Origin: Pirellulaceae bacterium
GTDB taxonomy: Bacteria; Planctomycetota; Planctomycetia; Pirellulales; Pirellulaceae
DNA: 64,000 nt
NCBI GenBank assembly: GCA_023382975.1
Contig: JAHDXO010000019.1
Span: 85,297 to 149,296 of the forward strand
Direction of reading: 5' to 3'
This document shows positions 54,917-63,936 of the stretch, one piece after another. Position 1 is the first letter of the stretch; each line of letters opens with the position of its first letter. The notes below the pieces were generated by a model. The model did not search any database, had not been told where the DNA came from, and saw only the letters and a list, made by a program, of their open reading frames with translations. The translations under genes and the position numbers were made by a program.

Positions 54917-57900
54917 TTAGCGGTTACTCACGTCTCCATCCTCGATGATGCCGAGGTCGCGGAGGCGGAGGATGGCGGGGACTTCTTTCATTTCGGTCAG
55001 GTCGAGCGCCTTGCGGTTTAACACAATGCTGAGGCCGACGAGTTGGATGGGGAACTGGATGCTGCCCTTCTTGGTCGGGGATGTGCTGGTCCACCGAGCG
55101 CCTGGCGAGATGTTGCGCTCGGTCGTGTTGCCGTCGATGGGGTAGCTCATGAAACGCCAGCCGTCGTGGCAGATCGCCAGATCACCGGGCCAATCGTGCC
55201 AAACGCCGTCGGTTCGCCAGAGCGCGCCGGCGGCGTCTTCGATCTCGAAGATGATCTTCCCCCAACCCGAGTCGCCTTGGACCCACACGCCAACCGCCGT
55301 CGGCTTGCCCGGTGCCGGCAAGGTTTGCAGTCGCCTCAGTCGGGTAGACTCGCCGACGATGTCGGGCACTTGCCCCTCGCGTCGCAGTTTGAGTTCCAGG
55401 CATGGACCTTTTTCCTCGTCGTCGCGCCGCGTCAACGCGAAGTCGCCGGGGACACGGATCGGCAGTCCCCGCGGCGTCGGTTGTGCCAGGCGGGCGTCTG
55501 CCGGTTCGAGCGTCCACAACGCGGGATCGCTCAGCGGATCGAGAACCTGAAACGACTCCGGTGCCGGGGCAAATCGGCGATCGAGGATCTCGATCGATTG
55601 GCATGCGACGGGCGCGACGACGTAAACCGGCGCAGTGCCGCATTGCACGTCGAGACCGTCGCTCGGCCGCGGCGTCGGGATTGGATTGCCGTAGAAGCCG
55701 ACGACCGTCGGCGCGGCGCCGTTGGCGAGATCGAGCCGCAATCGGGCCTCGCCGCAGGCGGTCCACAGGGCGTAGACCAGCTTGCCGTCCGACCGCGGGA
55801 ATTCCAGAGCGTAGACGGTCGGCGAGCCCGTCGCGACGCGGCGCGGCGGTTCGACCTGGTCCAGCACCTTGGTCAAGGTCGCCACGGCGGCGTAGGCCGG
55901 CTTCGGGTACAGCAACGGATTGCGTCGGCACAAGCCACCGGCGCCCCACAGCGTGTTGAAGTACGCATTGCCCGCATCGTGGAGAATGGCCGGATTGATG
56001 TGCTTGAACCGATACGCGTGGCACAACAGCATGTCGCGCACGATCCATTCGGCGTGCCGCTGCTCGCCCAGGTTGCGTTCCGTTCTCGCGGTGAACTCGT
56101 AGCAACCGGTGACGGGCAGATCGTGTCCGAATTTCCGGGCAACCTCCCGCGCCAGCCAGATGCCTTGCGTCGAACCTTCCCAGAGCAGTTCCGGCATGCC
56201 GGTCTGCCCTACGGCTTCGACGCCGATCGCGTCGATGAAGTTCGGATCGAATCCGTGGCGCAGCAACGCAGCCAGAATCGACGCCGAACTGCTCGTGTTG
56301 CCCACCAGCAATTCGATCTCGGGAAACCGCTCGCGATAGAACCGTGCGGCGAACTCGCCGATTTCGACGCGGAGCTTCCCGTCCTGCACGGCCCGTTCGT
56401 CCTCGACCGGCTGCTCGTCGAGCAGTTCCGCCGGCACGTAGTGAGCATAGCTTTCGTGAAAGATGTTGGCGCTGCGGCAATGGGGAAACCGCTCGCGCAT
56501 CTGCCGGACTTTCGCGTCGGCTTCGTCGTAGGCATTCTGCTTGTCGGCCATGTCTTTCGGCGCCAGTCCCCAGCCCAGTTGATTGAGGGTGATCTTCCAC
56601 GGCGCCATGTCCGCCTCGGAATAGTCGCACCATCCGAAGGTCGTCTTGCGCAGTCCGGCTTTGAACAACATCGGGCCCGCGATCTCCTTGTCGCCCGCGC
56701 CGTAGTGCGCCCCGGCAAACCACCATGTGCCGTACGGCGAATCGTAGCCCGCTGTGCGAGTGTCCGTGCCCAGCAGGGCGCACGAAGCCGCATGGGTGAG
56801 CAGTTCACGGCCGTGTTCGTCGTGCAGGGCAAGATCGATTCCGTACCATCCCAACTGGTCCATGTCCAAGGGGATGCGGACCGTCTTCTCATCGCCGACC
56901 GCCGTGAACGTCAGGGGCACGCTGGACTCGCGGATCGTGCCGCCGCCGATGTCGCGGATCTTCCAGGCGAATACGGCCTCGCAGGGTCTCGTCGCCTTCA
57001 GCACGGGCGACCACTCGGGTCGCTGGTCGTTGTGGAAGATGTTGCCCGGTTGACCGCTTTCCAGGCGGAGCGACACCGGGCTGCGTTCGAGCGTCGCGCC
57101 GAACACGTGGACCGCACTCGTCGAAGTCTTGTCCGGTTTGTGACGGCGGTCCCATTGGGCGTAGACGCCGTCCAACTTTCCGAGAAACTCGAAATCCAAG
57201 TAGGGAGCCTGCATCATCGAGGCGCGTGGATCCTTGTCCATCGACAACAGGTCGAGGATCTTGCCCGGTTCGAGTTGGACCTCCGCCAGCAGCAGCGGGA
57301 CTTCGATCGTGCTGCCACCCTGCTCGAAGCGAACCGACCCGACTTGCGTGACGCCGGGAAAGACCGGTTCGCCGGGACGCGGCAGCACCACGCTGGTGTC
57401 GGAAATGGCATCGCCGCGGCCTGAGGTGGCGAATCGCGTGAGGCGAGCGGTGAGGATCGGATCGCGTTCCGGGGAGGGCTCCACGGCGCACAGCACCCAG
57501 GCGCGCGTGTAGGTGGCCTGCGGCACCGAGAAATGGGCCGTCTCCGGCATGCCGTCCAGCGCGGTGCGCGAAAGGTGCTCGTCGCATTCCAGCGCCCAGG
57601 AACCCTTGCACTCCTTCACCACGCCGACGTCCACGCTCGCCCGGCCCCCGGCAACCAGCATCGGCACACCGCCCACGGTGCGCAGACCCGGCGGTAGCGA
57701 AACGGTCGCGTTCTTCATGGCTCCCGGCTTGGCGATCCACTTCAAATCGAGTGGCAGGAAATCGCCGCCGTCGCAGTAGCTGTGGAAGGAGCGAGCATCG
57801 CGAACCAGCCCGCCCGGCGGCAGCGAGGCTTCCAATCCCTTCAGCTTTGCCGCCGAATCTCGTCGCCCGACGTACTGGCCGTCCAGGTACAAAGAGACGC

Positions 57901-58411
57901 CGGCCAGATCCTGTTTTGCTTCGAAGGTGATGAACCGCTCGGACGCCGAGGGCAGTTCATGCCAGCGCGAAATGAGAGCATCCTGCTGCTCGTTCGTATA
58001 GCGGCCCAGACGCGGTCGGCTGTAGAAGCGAGGCAACCCCGAGAAACTGACGGCGGCGTCGGGCAGCGTGACGTCATTCCAAACGGCCTTGCCGTTTTCC
58101 GTAGCCTGCTTGCGGATTCGGTCGGACTCGACACGCCCGCGAAAGACATGCGACCCGCCATCGTCAAGATGAATCGCAATGCTTGCCCAGGCGTCGCCGT
58201 TGCCGAGTTGGAAGGTGGCAGCGAGGGCATCGTCGCCTTCGGCCAGCAGCACCGTCGTCACGTTCCCCGAGGCTTCCGCCCCCTCGCTACCGTTCGTTCC
58301 CGGGAGCAGAGACAAGATGAGGCCCATGGCGGCGGGCAGCACGATGCCGCACACGATCCGCGAGCCCATCGTGACCCGCGGACGAAGAGGCGATCGGGGT
58401 ACAAGATGCAT
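54917..58411 (-). CDS. Large secreted protein of unknown function, glycoside-hydrolase-like
   Basis: 1,164 residues from the ATG at 58411 (site AGGAG). A signal-like segment IVCGIVLPAAMGLILSLLPG lies near the N-terminus. No membrane helices follow. Middle parts suggest beta-sandwich domains (GSWALECDEHLSRTALDG, EVQLEPGKILDLLSMDKD); residues roughly 560-900 have the look of a TIM barrel (GLRKTTFGWCDYSEADMAPW, NIFHESYAHYVPAELLDEQ, NFIDAIGVEAVGQTGMPELL) and a jelly-roll-like end (VWVQGDSGWGKIIFEIEDAA). Clan-A hydrolase is a plausible guess; I see no certain catalytic pair. It heads toward the tandem ceramidase-like genes, the gap to the first of which is 26 bp. Confidence 0.65.
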   Translation of the reverse strand: MHLVPRSPLRPRVTMGSRIVCGIVLPAAMGLILSLLPGTNGSEGAEASGNVTTVLLAEGDDALAATFQLGNGDAWASIAIHLDDGGSHVFRGRVESDRIRKQATENGKAVWNDVTLPDAAVSFSGLPRFYSRPRLGRYTNEQQDALISRWHELPSASERFITFEAKQDLAGVSLYLDGQYVGRRDSAAKLKGLEASLPPGGLVRDARSFHSYCDGGDFLPLDLKWIAKPGAMKNATVSLPPGLRTVGGVPMLVAGGRASVDVGVVKECKGSWALECDEHLSRTALDGMPETAHFSVPQATYTRAWVLCAVEPSPERDPILTARLTRFATSGRGDAISDTSVVLPRPGEPVFPGVTQVGSVRFEQGGSTIEVPLLLAEVQLEPGKILDLLSMDKDPRASMMQAPYLDFEFLGKLDGVYAQWDRRHKPDKTSTSAVHVFGATLERSPVSLRLESGQPGNIFHNDQRPEWSPVLKATRPCEAVFAWKIRDIGGGTIRESSVPLTFTAVGDEKTVRIPLDMDQLGWYGIDLALHDEHGRELLTHAASCALLGTDTRTAGYDSPYGTWWFAGAHYGAGDKEIAGPMLFKAGLRKTTFGWCDYSEADMAPWKITLNQLGWGLAPKDMADKQNAYDEADAKVRQMRERFPHCRSANIFHESYAHYVPAELLDEQPVEDERAVQDGKLRVEIGEFAARFYRERFPEIELLVGNTSSSASILAALLRHGFDPNFIDAIGVEAVGQTGMPELLWEGSTQGIWLAREVARKFGHDLPVTGCYEFTARTERNLGEQRHAEWIVRDMLLCHAYRFKHINPAILHDAGNAYFNTLWGAGGLCRRNPLLYPKPAYAAVATLTKVLDQVEPPRRVATGSPTVYALEFPRSDGKLVYALWTACGEARLRLDLANGAAPTVVGFYGNPIPTPRPSDGLDVQCGTAPVYVVAPVACQSIEILDRRFAPAPESFQVLDPLSDPALWTLEPADARLAQPTPRGLPIRVPGDFALTRRDDEEKGPCLELKLRREGQVPDIVGESTRLRRLQTLPAPGKPTAVGVWVQGDSGWGKIIFEIEDAAGALWRTDGVWHDWPGDLAICHDGWRFMSYPIDGNTTERNISPGARWTSTSPTKKGSIQFPIQLVGLSIVLNRKALDLTEMKEVPAILRLRDLGIIEDGDVSNR

Positions 58412-58437
58412 GAGCGGTGCTCCTGGCGATGGGGATG

Positions 58438-59886
58438 TTACCACAGGCTGTTGATCAGTTCGACGGACCGGTCGACCAACACCTGGCCGCCCTCGGGGCC
58501 GACAAGATTGCTTTCGACCACGGCGCTGTAGCTGCCCCCTTTGACCGCTCGTTCCGTGGCGAGGTAGCCGCTGGAGCCGTTGGTCAACTGCAGCACCAGC
58601 GTCTGCAGGGCCGCGCTGCGCCCCTGCATTTGGACTCCGTAGTCGAGGAATAGCTCGAAGGGGTTGGTGATGATCGCTAGATCGCCGATCCGCAGGGCGT
58701 GGACCTCGACGGTGTGCGTGGGTTCCTGCTCCTGGGTGCGGAAACGGTCGACGACCTTCTGGTACCACAACCGTCGCCGCGAGGTGTCCCCCTGCTTCGT
58801 CAGGGCATCGATCTGCGCTTGGGCGGCGGCCACCTCCTGCTCGGTCACCTTCCGTACGGGCAGCGAGACGTCTTCCACCTTGTGCGCAAACGGGATGTCC
58901 GTCCGGACTTCGTCGCGGACCACTTCGCAGACATCTCGCATCTCGCCCACAATCCGCCGAGCGACCTCTTGCGTGTAGGACAGTCCGCGGAGTTTCAGCA
59001 TCCGCTCCTCGGCGGCTTTCCGGTACATGCGGTGAGGCGACTGGTCGCCGGCAGCGCCCGGCCAGCCCAGCACGAGCACCTCCTGGTAATCCCCGGTCTG
59101 GAACTGCTGGCGGACGTCGTGCCAGAAGTCGGCATTGATCCGGAATCCGGATTCGACCTCCTGGGAGGGGCACGCCACGTTGACCGCGACGGCCAGCGGG
59201 GTCTGCCGGCCCTCGTTCCAGAAGTACAGCAGTTCCAGGCCGTGATCCTCGTAGCCCTCGATCCCACGGAAGTCCGCACGATCCGTCTTGCCGTACATGG
59301 CGGCCGAACCGTTGGCGTACACCGCGCGACGGTTGTAGCCTACCACCGCATGCCCCAAGCCCCAACTCACGCCGCCCGGCTGGCGTGCTTTCCAGGCGTT
59401 GGCGATCACTTCCTCCAGACGATCCACGAGAAATGCGACAAACTGACTCGGCTGCATCACGCCTTGTTCCGGAAGTTCGTATTTTCCCTCCTCGGTCACC
59501 CCCGAGGTGTGCGTGTGTGTGGCGGTGAAGATCACTTTGCGGGGATCGACTTCCGGCAATCGCTCGGCCAGACGCTGTCGGGCGGCGGCAAGCAAGGGCG
59601 GACGGATCGCCACCAGATCGCATGAGACCAGGACCGCCTGGTCGACGCTGCGGTCGTTCTGGCGAGCCTCGATCGCAATCGCCGTGGCGGTGATCGGGTT
59701 GTCCACGCCTCGGGAGATCCGCACACCGAACTGTCCATCCAGAGCGATCGGCTGGTCCGGCGTAATGCTCGTGGTCGCCCCGCCGATCAGCAACTGGGTA
59801 TCCGCAGCCCAGGCGCCCGCGGCCTGGATGGAAATGAAAGTGCTGGCGACTGCCCAGCAGACCAACCATCTTGTTACACGACGCAT
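58438..59886 (-). CDS. Neutral/alkaline ceramidase-like protein, tandem copy 1
   Basis: 482 residues. A signal peptide (WLVCWAVASTFISIQAAGAWA) precedes the PF04734-like domain (ITPDQPIALDGQFGVRISRG), the zinc motif TATHTHTSGVTEE, and INADFWHDVRQQFQ with the closing NPFELFLDYGVQMQ block. The ATG at 59886 follows GAGGAGG. Closely related to the next upstream gene (both share GIEGYEDH, AGDQ, NPFELFLDYGVQ), so the pair arose by duplication; it is more distant from the 48-kb protein. Substrate unknown. Confidence 0.85.
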   Translation of the reverse strand: MRRVTRWLVCWAVASTFISIQAAGAWAADTQLLIGGATTSITPDQPIALDGQFGVRISRGVDNPITATAIAIEARQNDRSVDQAVLVSCDLVAIRPPLLAAARQRLAERLPEVDPRKVIFTATHTHTSGVTEEGKYELPEQGVMQPSQFVAFLVDRLEEVIANAWKARQPGGVSWGLGHAVVGYNRRAVYANGSAAMYGKTDRADFRGIEGYEDHGLELLYFWNEGRQTPLAVAVNVACPSQEVESGFRINADFWHDVRQQFQTGDYQEVLVLGWPGAAGDQSPHRMYRKAAEERMLKLRGLSYTQEVARRIVGEMRDVCEVVRDEVRTDIPFAHKVEDVSLPVRKVTEQEVAAAQAQIDALTKQGDTSRRRLWYQKVVDRFRTQEQEPTHTVEVHALRIGDLAIITNPFELFLDYGVQMQGRSAALQTLVLQLTNGSSGYLATERAVKGGSYSAVVESNLVGPEGGQVLVDRSVELINSLW

Positions 59887-59903
59887 GTCCAGTTCCTCCT
59901 CGG

Positions 59904-61421
59904 TTAATTCGTTTTCCAAAGTTGTTGGATCGCTTCCACCGTGCGATCGACCAGCACCTGTCCACCTTCCGGGCCGACCATGTTGTTCATGACCGTGCCG
60001 CTGTAGTTGGTGAAGGGCTTTTCGTCCAGCGCACCGCCCGCCATGGCTCTGGGGGTGGGCAGGTAGTAGGCATGATCCCGGACTGCCCCGGTCAACTGGA
60101 TCAGGAACGTCTGCAGCGCGGGGCTGCGAGCTTCGATCTGGACTCCGTAATCCAGGAACAGCTCGAACGGATTGGTCGCGATGGCCACATCTCCCAGACG
60201 CAGCGTGTGCAACTCCATCTCGTAGGACTTTCCCTCGCCTTTCTGCTGAGCTTCGTACCGGTCTGCCACCGAACCGTACAGATTCCGCGTCCAATAATCC
60301 GATTTCGACCGAGTCGGCTTGGCATCGATGTCTTCGCAGACTTTCTTGGCGACCGCGTACTCGGCATCGGTCACGATCCGCGCGGGCAGTTCCACCGTCT
60401 GAACCCGATGCACCAGCGGCACGTCGGTACGGATGTCTTGAGCGATGACGGCGGCGACGTCGTCGAAGGTCGCGGCGACGCGGCGACCGATCTCTTGGGC
60501 GAAGCTCAGCCCGCGGAGTTCGTACATCCGCTGTTCACTCTTCTTGCGGACCTGAGGCCGGGGCGTCTGGTCGCCGGCGGGAGCGCAAAATCCCAGCACG
60601 CACACGTCGTCGCCGTGCCGCTCGTGAATCGCCTGGCGGACGTGGTGCCAGAAATCGGCGCTGACTTGGCTGCCGCCCTCGGATTGGGCGGTGGTCGCTA
60701 ATGTCAGGGCAGCCGCCTTGAGCCGTTTCTGCGAGTCGTAGAAACACAGAATGTGAACCGCGTGGTCTTCGTACCCCTCGATGCCGCGAAAGTCCGCGGT
60801 GCTCGTGTTGCCGTGCATCCTGACCGTGCCATCGCTGTACTTGATGCGGCGGCTGTGACCGGCGACGGCGTGGCCCAGTCCCCAGGCGACGCCCCCGGCC
60901 GCGCGCGTTTCCCATGCCTTGACGACTGCCTGGGCGAGTTGCTCGTACAACCAGGGCACGTACTCGTTGGGCTGCATAGCGTCCTGGTAGTCCTCTCGAT
61001 CGTACCGGTCTTGCAGAAGCACCGGCGCCTCGTGGGTGTGCGTGGCGGCCAGGAACAGCTTGTTGACGTCGAAGCCGGGCAATCGGCCGGCCAGATGTTT
61101 GCGGAATCCGTCCTGAATCCCCGGTCGGATCACGCACAGATCGCAAGCGACCAGGATCGCTTGATCCAGCGACTGCTGGCCATCCCGCGACTCCAACGCC
61201 AGGACGGTGGCGGTCAGACGACTCTTGATCTCGCGGCCGATGCGCACCGCCGTGCCGCCCGTCAATGGGACCGGCCGATCCGGCGTGATGTCCGCCGTCG
61301 CGGCGCCGACCCACAGTTCGGCAGCCGGTGCCGTCGCGGCGGACGGTGCCAGCCACAAGCCGCAGACCGCGAGCACCGTGCAACAGAGGACACGGCCGGA
61401 TCGCTGGCAGAAGTACTTCAT
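59904..61421 (-). CDS. Neutral/alkaline ceramidase-like protein, tandem copy 2
   Basis: 505 residues from the ATG at 61421, preceded by GGAGGAG. A signal peptide (GRVLCCTVLAVCGLWLAPSA) precedes ITPDRPVPLTGGTAVRIG, AATHTHEAPVLLQ and VSADFWHHVRQAIHERHG, ending NPFELFLDYGVQIEA. The third conserved residue after the THTH motif is Glu rather than the Ser/Thr seen in the paralogues. First gene of a three-gene run with the tandem copy (17 bp) and the 1,164-residue protein (26 bp), probably one operon. Confidence 0.85.
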   Translation of the reverse strand: MKYFCQRSGRVLCCTVLAVCGLWLAPSAATAPAAELWVGAATADITPDRPVPLTGGTAVRIGREIKSRLTATVLALESRDGQQSLDQAILVACDLCVIRPGIQDGFRKHLAGRLPGFDVNKLFLAATHTHEAPVLLQDRYDREDYQDAMQPNEYVPWLYEQLAQAVVKAWETRAAGGVAWGLGHAVAGHSRRIKYSDGTVRMHGNTSTADFRGIEGYEDHAVHILCFYDSQKRLKAAALTLATTAQSEGGSQVSADFWHHVRQAIHERHGDDVCVLGFCAPAGDQTPRPQVRKKSEQRMYELRGLSFAQEIGRRVAATFDDVAAVIAQDIRTDVPLVHRVQTVELPARIVTDAEYAVAKKVCEDIDAKPTRSKSDYWTRNLYGSVADRYEAQQKGEGKSYEMELHTLRLGDVAIATNPFELFLDYGVQIEARSPALQTFLIQLTGAVRDHAYYLPTPRAMAGGALDEKPFTNYSGTVMNNMVGPEGGQVLVDRTVEAIQQLWKTN

Positions 61422-61658
61422 CGCTCTCCTCCTCGGTTTGCTGTTGGATTTGTTCATAGCGGTAGGAAGTGGTGTGTCGTCACGAAACCGATTCCATTCG
61501 GAGCATGCCCGCATTGTACTCGGGCCAGAGACCACCGAAAGGCGACTCAGGAGAATCATTTGAACAAGATGAGCCGTTGCACGCGGATGCCAAATGCCGG
61601 ACGTGAAGGATCGGCCTGGTGGAATTCTTCGTGGACTTCGCGGCTTGGCGGTGGAATC

Positions 61659-62987
61659 TCAGGCATGGCTCCAGTATCCGCCGCGGGCGTGGTCGTAGAT
61701 TGCTTCCCTACCGCGCACCGATTCGTCGAAGCGACCGTCCCGGAAGACTTCGCGGCCCATCACCCAGGTGCGAACCGGCCAACCTTGCAGCGATTGGCCG
61801 TGCCAGGGACTCCAGCCGCACTTGGTTTGCTGCGCCTCGTTGCGAATCTCGGCCACTCGCTGCATGTCGACCAGCACCAGATCGGCTTGATAGCCGTCCT
61901 GGATGCGACCTTTGTCCACCAGATCCCAGACGCGTGCCGGAGCGTCGCTCATCCAATGCACGACCTGCTGCAACGTGCATCGCCCGCGGTTGACCTGGTC
62001 CAGCAGCAATGCCAGCGAATTCTCGACCGCCGGCAGACCGGAGGGCGAGCGCGGGTAGGGTTGCCGCTTCTCTTCGAGCGTGTGCGGCGCGTGGTCGGTG
62101 GCGATCACCTGGATGCGTCCGTCCAACAAGGCCTGCCAAAGCTGCTGGTTGTCTTCGCGCGTCTTGACGGACGGGTTCATCTGGATCAGCGAACCAAGGC
62201 GAGGATAGTCGTCGATGCTGAAGAACAGATGGTGGGGGCAGACCTCGGCCGTGAGCAGGCCGTGGTGATCGGCGAACAAGTCGACCTCGGCACCGGTCGA
62301 CACGTGCAGCACATGGAAGCGGTGCCGGTGTCGGCGAGCCAGATCGACGGCCCGGCTTGTCGCGATCGCCGCCGCTCGATGGTCGCGGATCTGGGAATGC
62401 ACGGCCACATTGTGCTCGTCGGCCCATCGCCGCTGGTTCGCGCGGACGGTCGCTTCGTCTTCGCAGTGCGCCGTGATTGGCAGTGTCGTCTCGGCGAAGA
62501 TCCGCTCCAGCGCCTCTTGCTCGTCCACCAGCAGATCGCCCGTGCTGGAACCGATGAAGATCTTGATCCCCGGCGTGCGTTGGGCCGTTCGCAGGTCGTC
62601 CAGATTGTTCGGGGTGGCGCCGATGTAGAAGCCGAAATTCACCAGACTCTTCCGAGCCGCCAGTTCCAGTTTCTCGTTCAGTCGCTGTTGGGTCACCGTG
62701 TTCGGCACGGTGTTCGGCATTTCGAGGAAGGTGGTCACGCCGCCCTTGGCACAGGCTCGCGACGCGTGCTGGAGATCCTCCTTGTGCGTCAGTCCGGGTT
62801 CGCGGAAATGGACCTGGTCGTCGATCACGCCCGGCAGCAGATGCATCCCCGCGGCCGACACCACCTCGTCCGCCTCCGCATGCTCGGCCGCATCGACCGT
62901 GGCGATCCGGTCATCGACGATCAACACATTCGTTCGCAGCACTTCACCAGGAAGCACCGCGGTGGCATTCTTGATCAAGGTTCTCAT
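61659..62987 (-). CDS. pyrC: Dihydroorotase PyrC
   Basis: 442 residues from the ATG at 62987. An amidohydrolase barrel: the metal motif is IDDQVHFREPGLTHKED (residues 55-71), ITAHCEDEATVRANQ and FHVLHVSTGAE supply further histidines, and VIATDHAPHTLEEK holds the catalytic Asp. The usual first histidine of the HxH pair is Gln here, as also in the Bacteroidetes-type enzymes I know. It converts carbamoyl aspartate to dihydroorotate in UMP synthesis. The upstream flank carries the 15-bp minisatellite described next. Confidence 0.88.
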   Translation of the reverse strand: MRTLIKNATAVLPGEVLRTNVLIVDDRIATVDAAEHAEADEVVSAAGMHLLPGVIDDQVHFREPGLTHKEDLQHASRACAKGGVTTFLEMPNTVPNTVTQQRLNEKLELAARKSLVNFGFYIGATPNNLDDLRTAQRTPGIKIFIGSSTGDLLVDEQEALERIFAETTLPITAHCEDEATVRANQRRWADEHNVAVHSQIRDHRAAAIATSRAVDLARRHRHRFHVLHVSTGAEVDLFADHHGLLTAEVCPHHLFFSIDDYPRLGSLIQMNPSVKTREDNQQLWQALLDGRIQVIATDHAPHTLEEKRQPYPRSPSGLPAVENSLALLLDQVNRGRCTLQQVVHWMSDAPARVWDLVDKGRIQDGYQADLVLVDMQRVAEIRNEAQQTKCGWSPWHGQSLQGWPVRTWVMGREVFRDGRFDESVRGREAIYDHARGGYWSHA

Positions 62988-63034
62988 GGCAGAAATCAAA
63001 ATTGGGATTCGTGAAATGAGATTGGGACAAAAAA

Positions 63035-63092
63035 ATTGATGACAAAAAAATGGAAGACGTCATGCGGGGGCGATGATCTTTTTGTCATCAAT
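63035..63092. repeat. Inverted 15-bp minisatellite arms at the 3' side of the GxxExxY gene
   Basis: ATTGATGACAAAAA at 63035-63048 is an exact reverse complement of TTTTTGTCATCAAT at 63079-63092, 30 bp apart, so a 14-bp stem can form. The same 15-bp unit recurs in tandem beyond 63937, on the other side of the GxxExxY gene. It may also terminate transcription of that gene. Confidence 0.75.
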
Positions 63093-63099
63093 CTTTTTG

Positions 63100-63891
63100 T
63101 CAGGTTCTGATCACCTTGAACGTGACGACTTCTCGCGTGACGTTGATCCAACAAATTGAACGCAGTCGGGTATGTCGCAGGAAGCGTTGGGCGTGGTCTT
63201 CAAATCGCGTCATGCCGTCGGCGGGGATAGCGGTGAACTTGAAAGCATCTTCACGGTCAGCCAAATGCACCTTCTGATGCCCAATGACTTGCCCGTCAAG
63301 CACGGTTTCGATGTCGCGCCACACCTGCTCCTCGCCGCCCAGAAAATGGGTCAGCGCTTCTTCGTACAGCCGCAAATCCAAGCCGATGCCCCAGTCTCGC
63401 AACATCTGTGTGACCAGATCCTTGAATTCCGTTCGCCGGTGACCAAGATCTTGCCACTCCGCGTCACAGACGGCGAAATCCGTCCGCTGATCGCGAGTCA
63501 ACAGAGCGTTTACAAACTCGTGCTCCACCAGATCCGGCCGCAAATTGATCAATTTGCCGTGCTGCAATTCGGCCAGAAGAAGATAGTTCATTAACTGGGA
63601 CCGGTGCCGATCCGTCAGTCGCTCGACCGCTTTCAACTCGAACACTGCTCCGCCATGCACTACCAAGTCCATGAAATAGTCCTTGCGGAAGTCGAGAAAA
63701 CGCACCTCGATCTGAACCTGCTTCTCGGCCGCCGGAAGCCGCCGAAGGATTCCGGCACGGTAGACATCTTCATGGAAGAATCGTCCCATCTCGTTGTGCA
63801 AGCCGAAAACGCACTTCATGACATCGTACGCAACACGGCCAAATTCCTCCTGCGCCATTCGCCGAGTTTCAGCATGGATCTTGATTGGCAT
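63100..63891 (-). CDS. GxxExxY protein (PD-(D/E)XK-like)
   Basis: 263 residues from the ATG at 63891 (MPIKIHAETRRMAQEEFGRV). The GxxExxY-type region: MKCVFGLHNEMGRFFHEDVY, with FMDLVVHGGAVFELKAVERL matching the D-x(n)-ExK catalytic core of PD-(D/E)XK nucleases. The frame stays open upstream into the minisatellite, encoding SSIFL pentapeptide repeats; that part is probably not translated or is tolerated. A C-terminal DUF-like extension of about 130 residues is present. No biological role has been established; the minisatellite pairing suggests a mobile or hypermutable unit. Confidence 0.8.
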   Translation of the reverse strand: MPIKIHAETRRMAQEEFGRVAYDVMKCVFGLHNEMGRFFHEDVYRAGILRRLPAAEKQVQIEVRFLDFRKDYFMDLVVHGGAVFELKAVERLTDRHRSQLMNYLLLAELQHGKLINLRPDLVEHEFVNALLTRDQRTDFAVCDAEWQDLGHRRTEFKDLVTQMLRDWGIGLDLRLYEEALTHFLGGEEQVWRDIETVLDGQVIGHQKVHLADREDAFKFTAIPADGMTRFEDHAQRFLRHTRLRSICWINVTREVVTFKVIRT

Positions 63892-63936
63892 TTCGACGGG
63901 CCTCGATTCTTGGCATGGAATTGATGGCAACGTGGA

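Noticed and set aside
58412..59965. N-terminal extension of the 1,164-residue protein
   Set aside because: It would run through the ceramidase-like gene in another frame; the Gly/Arg-rich translation is a shadow.
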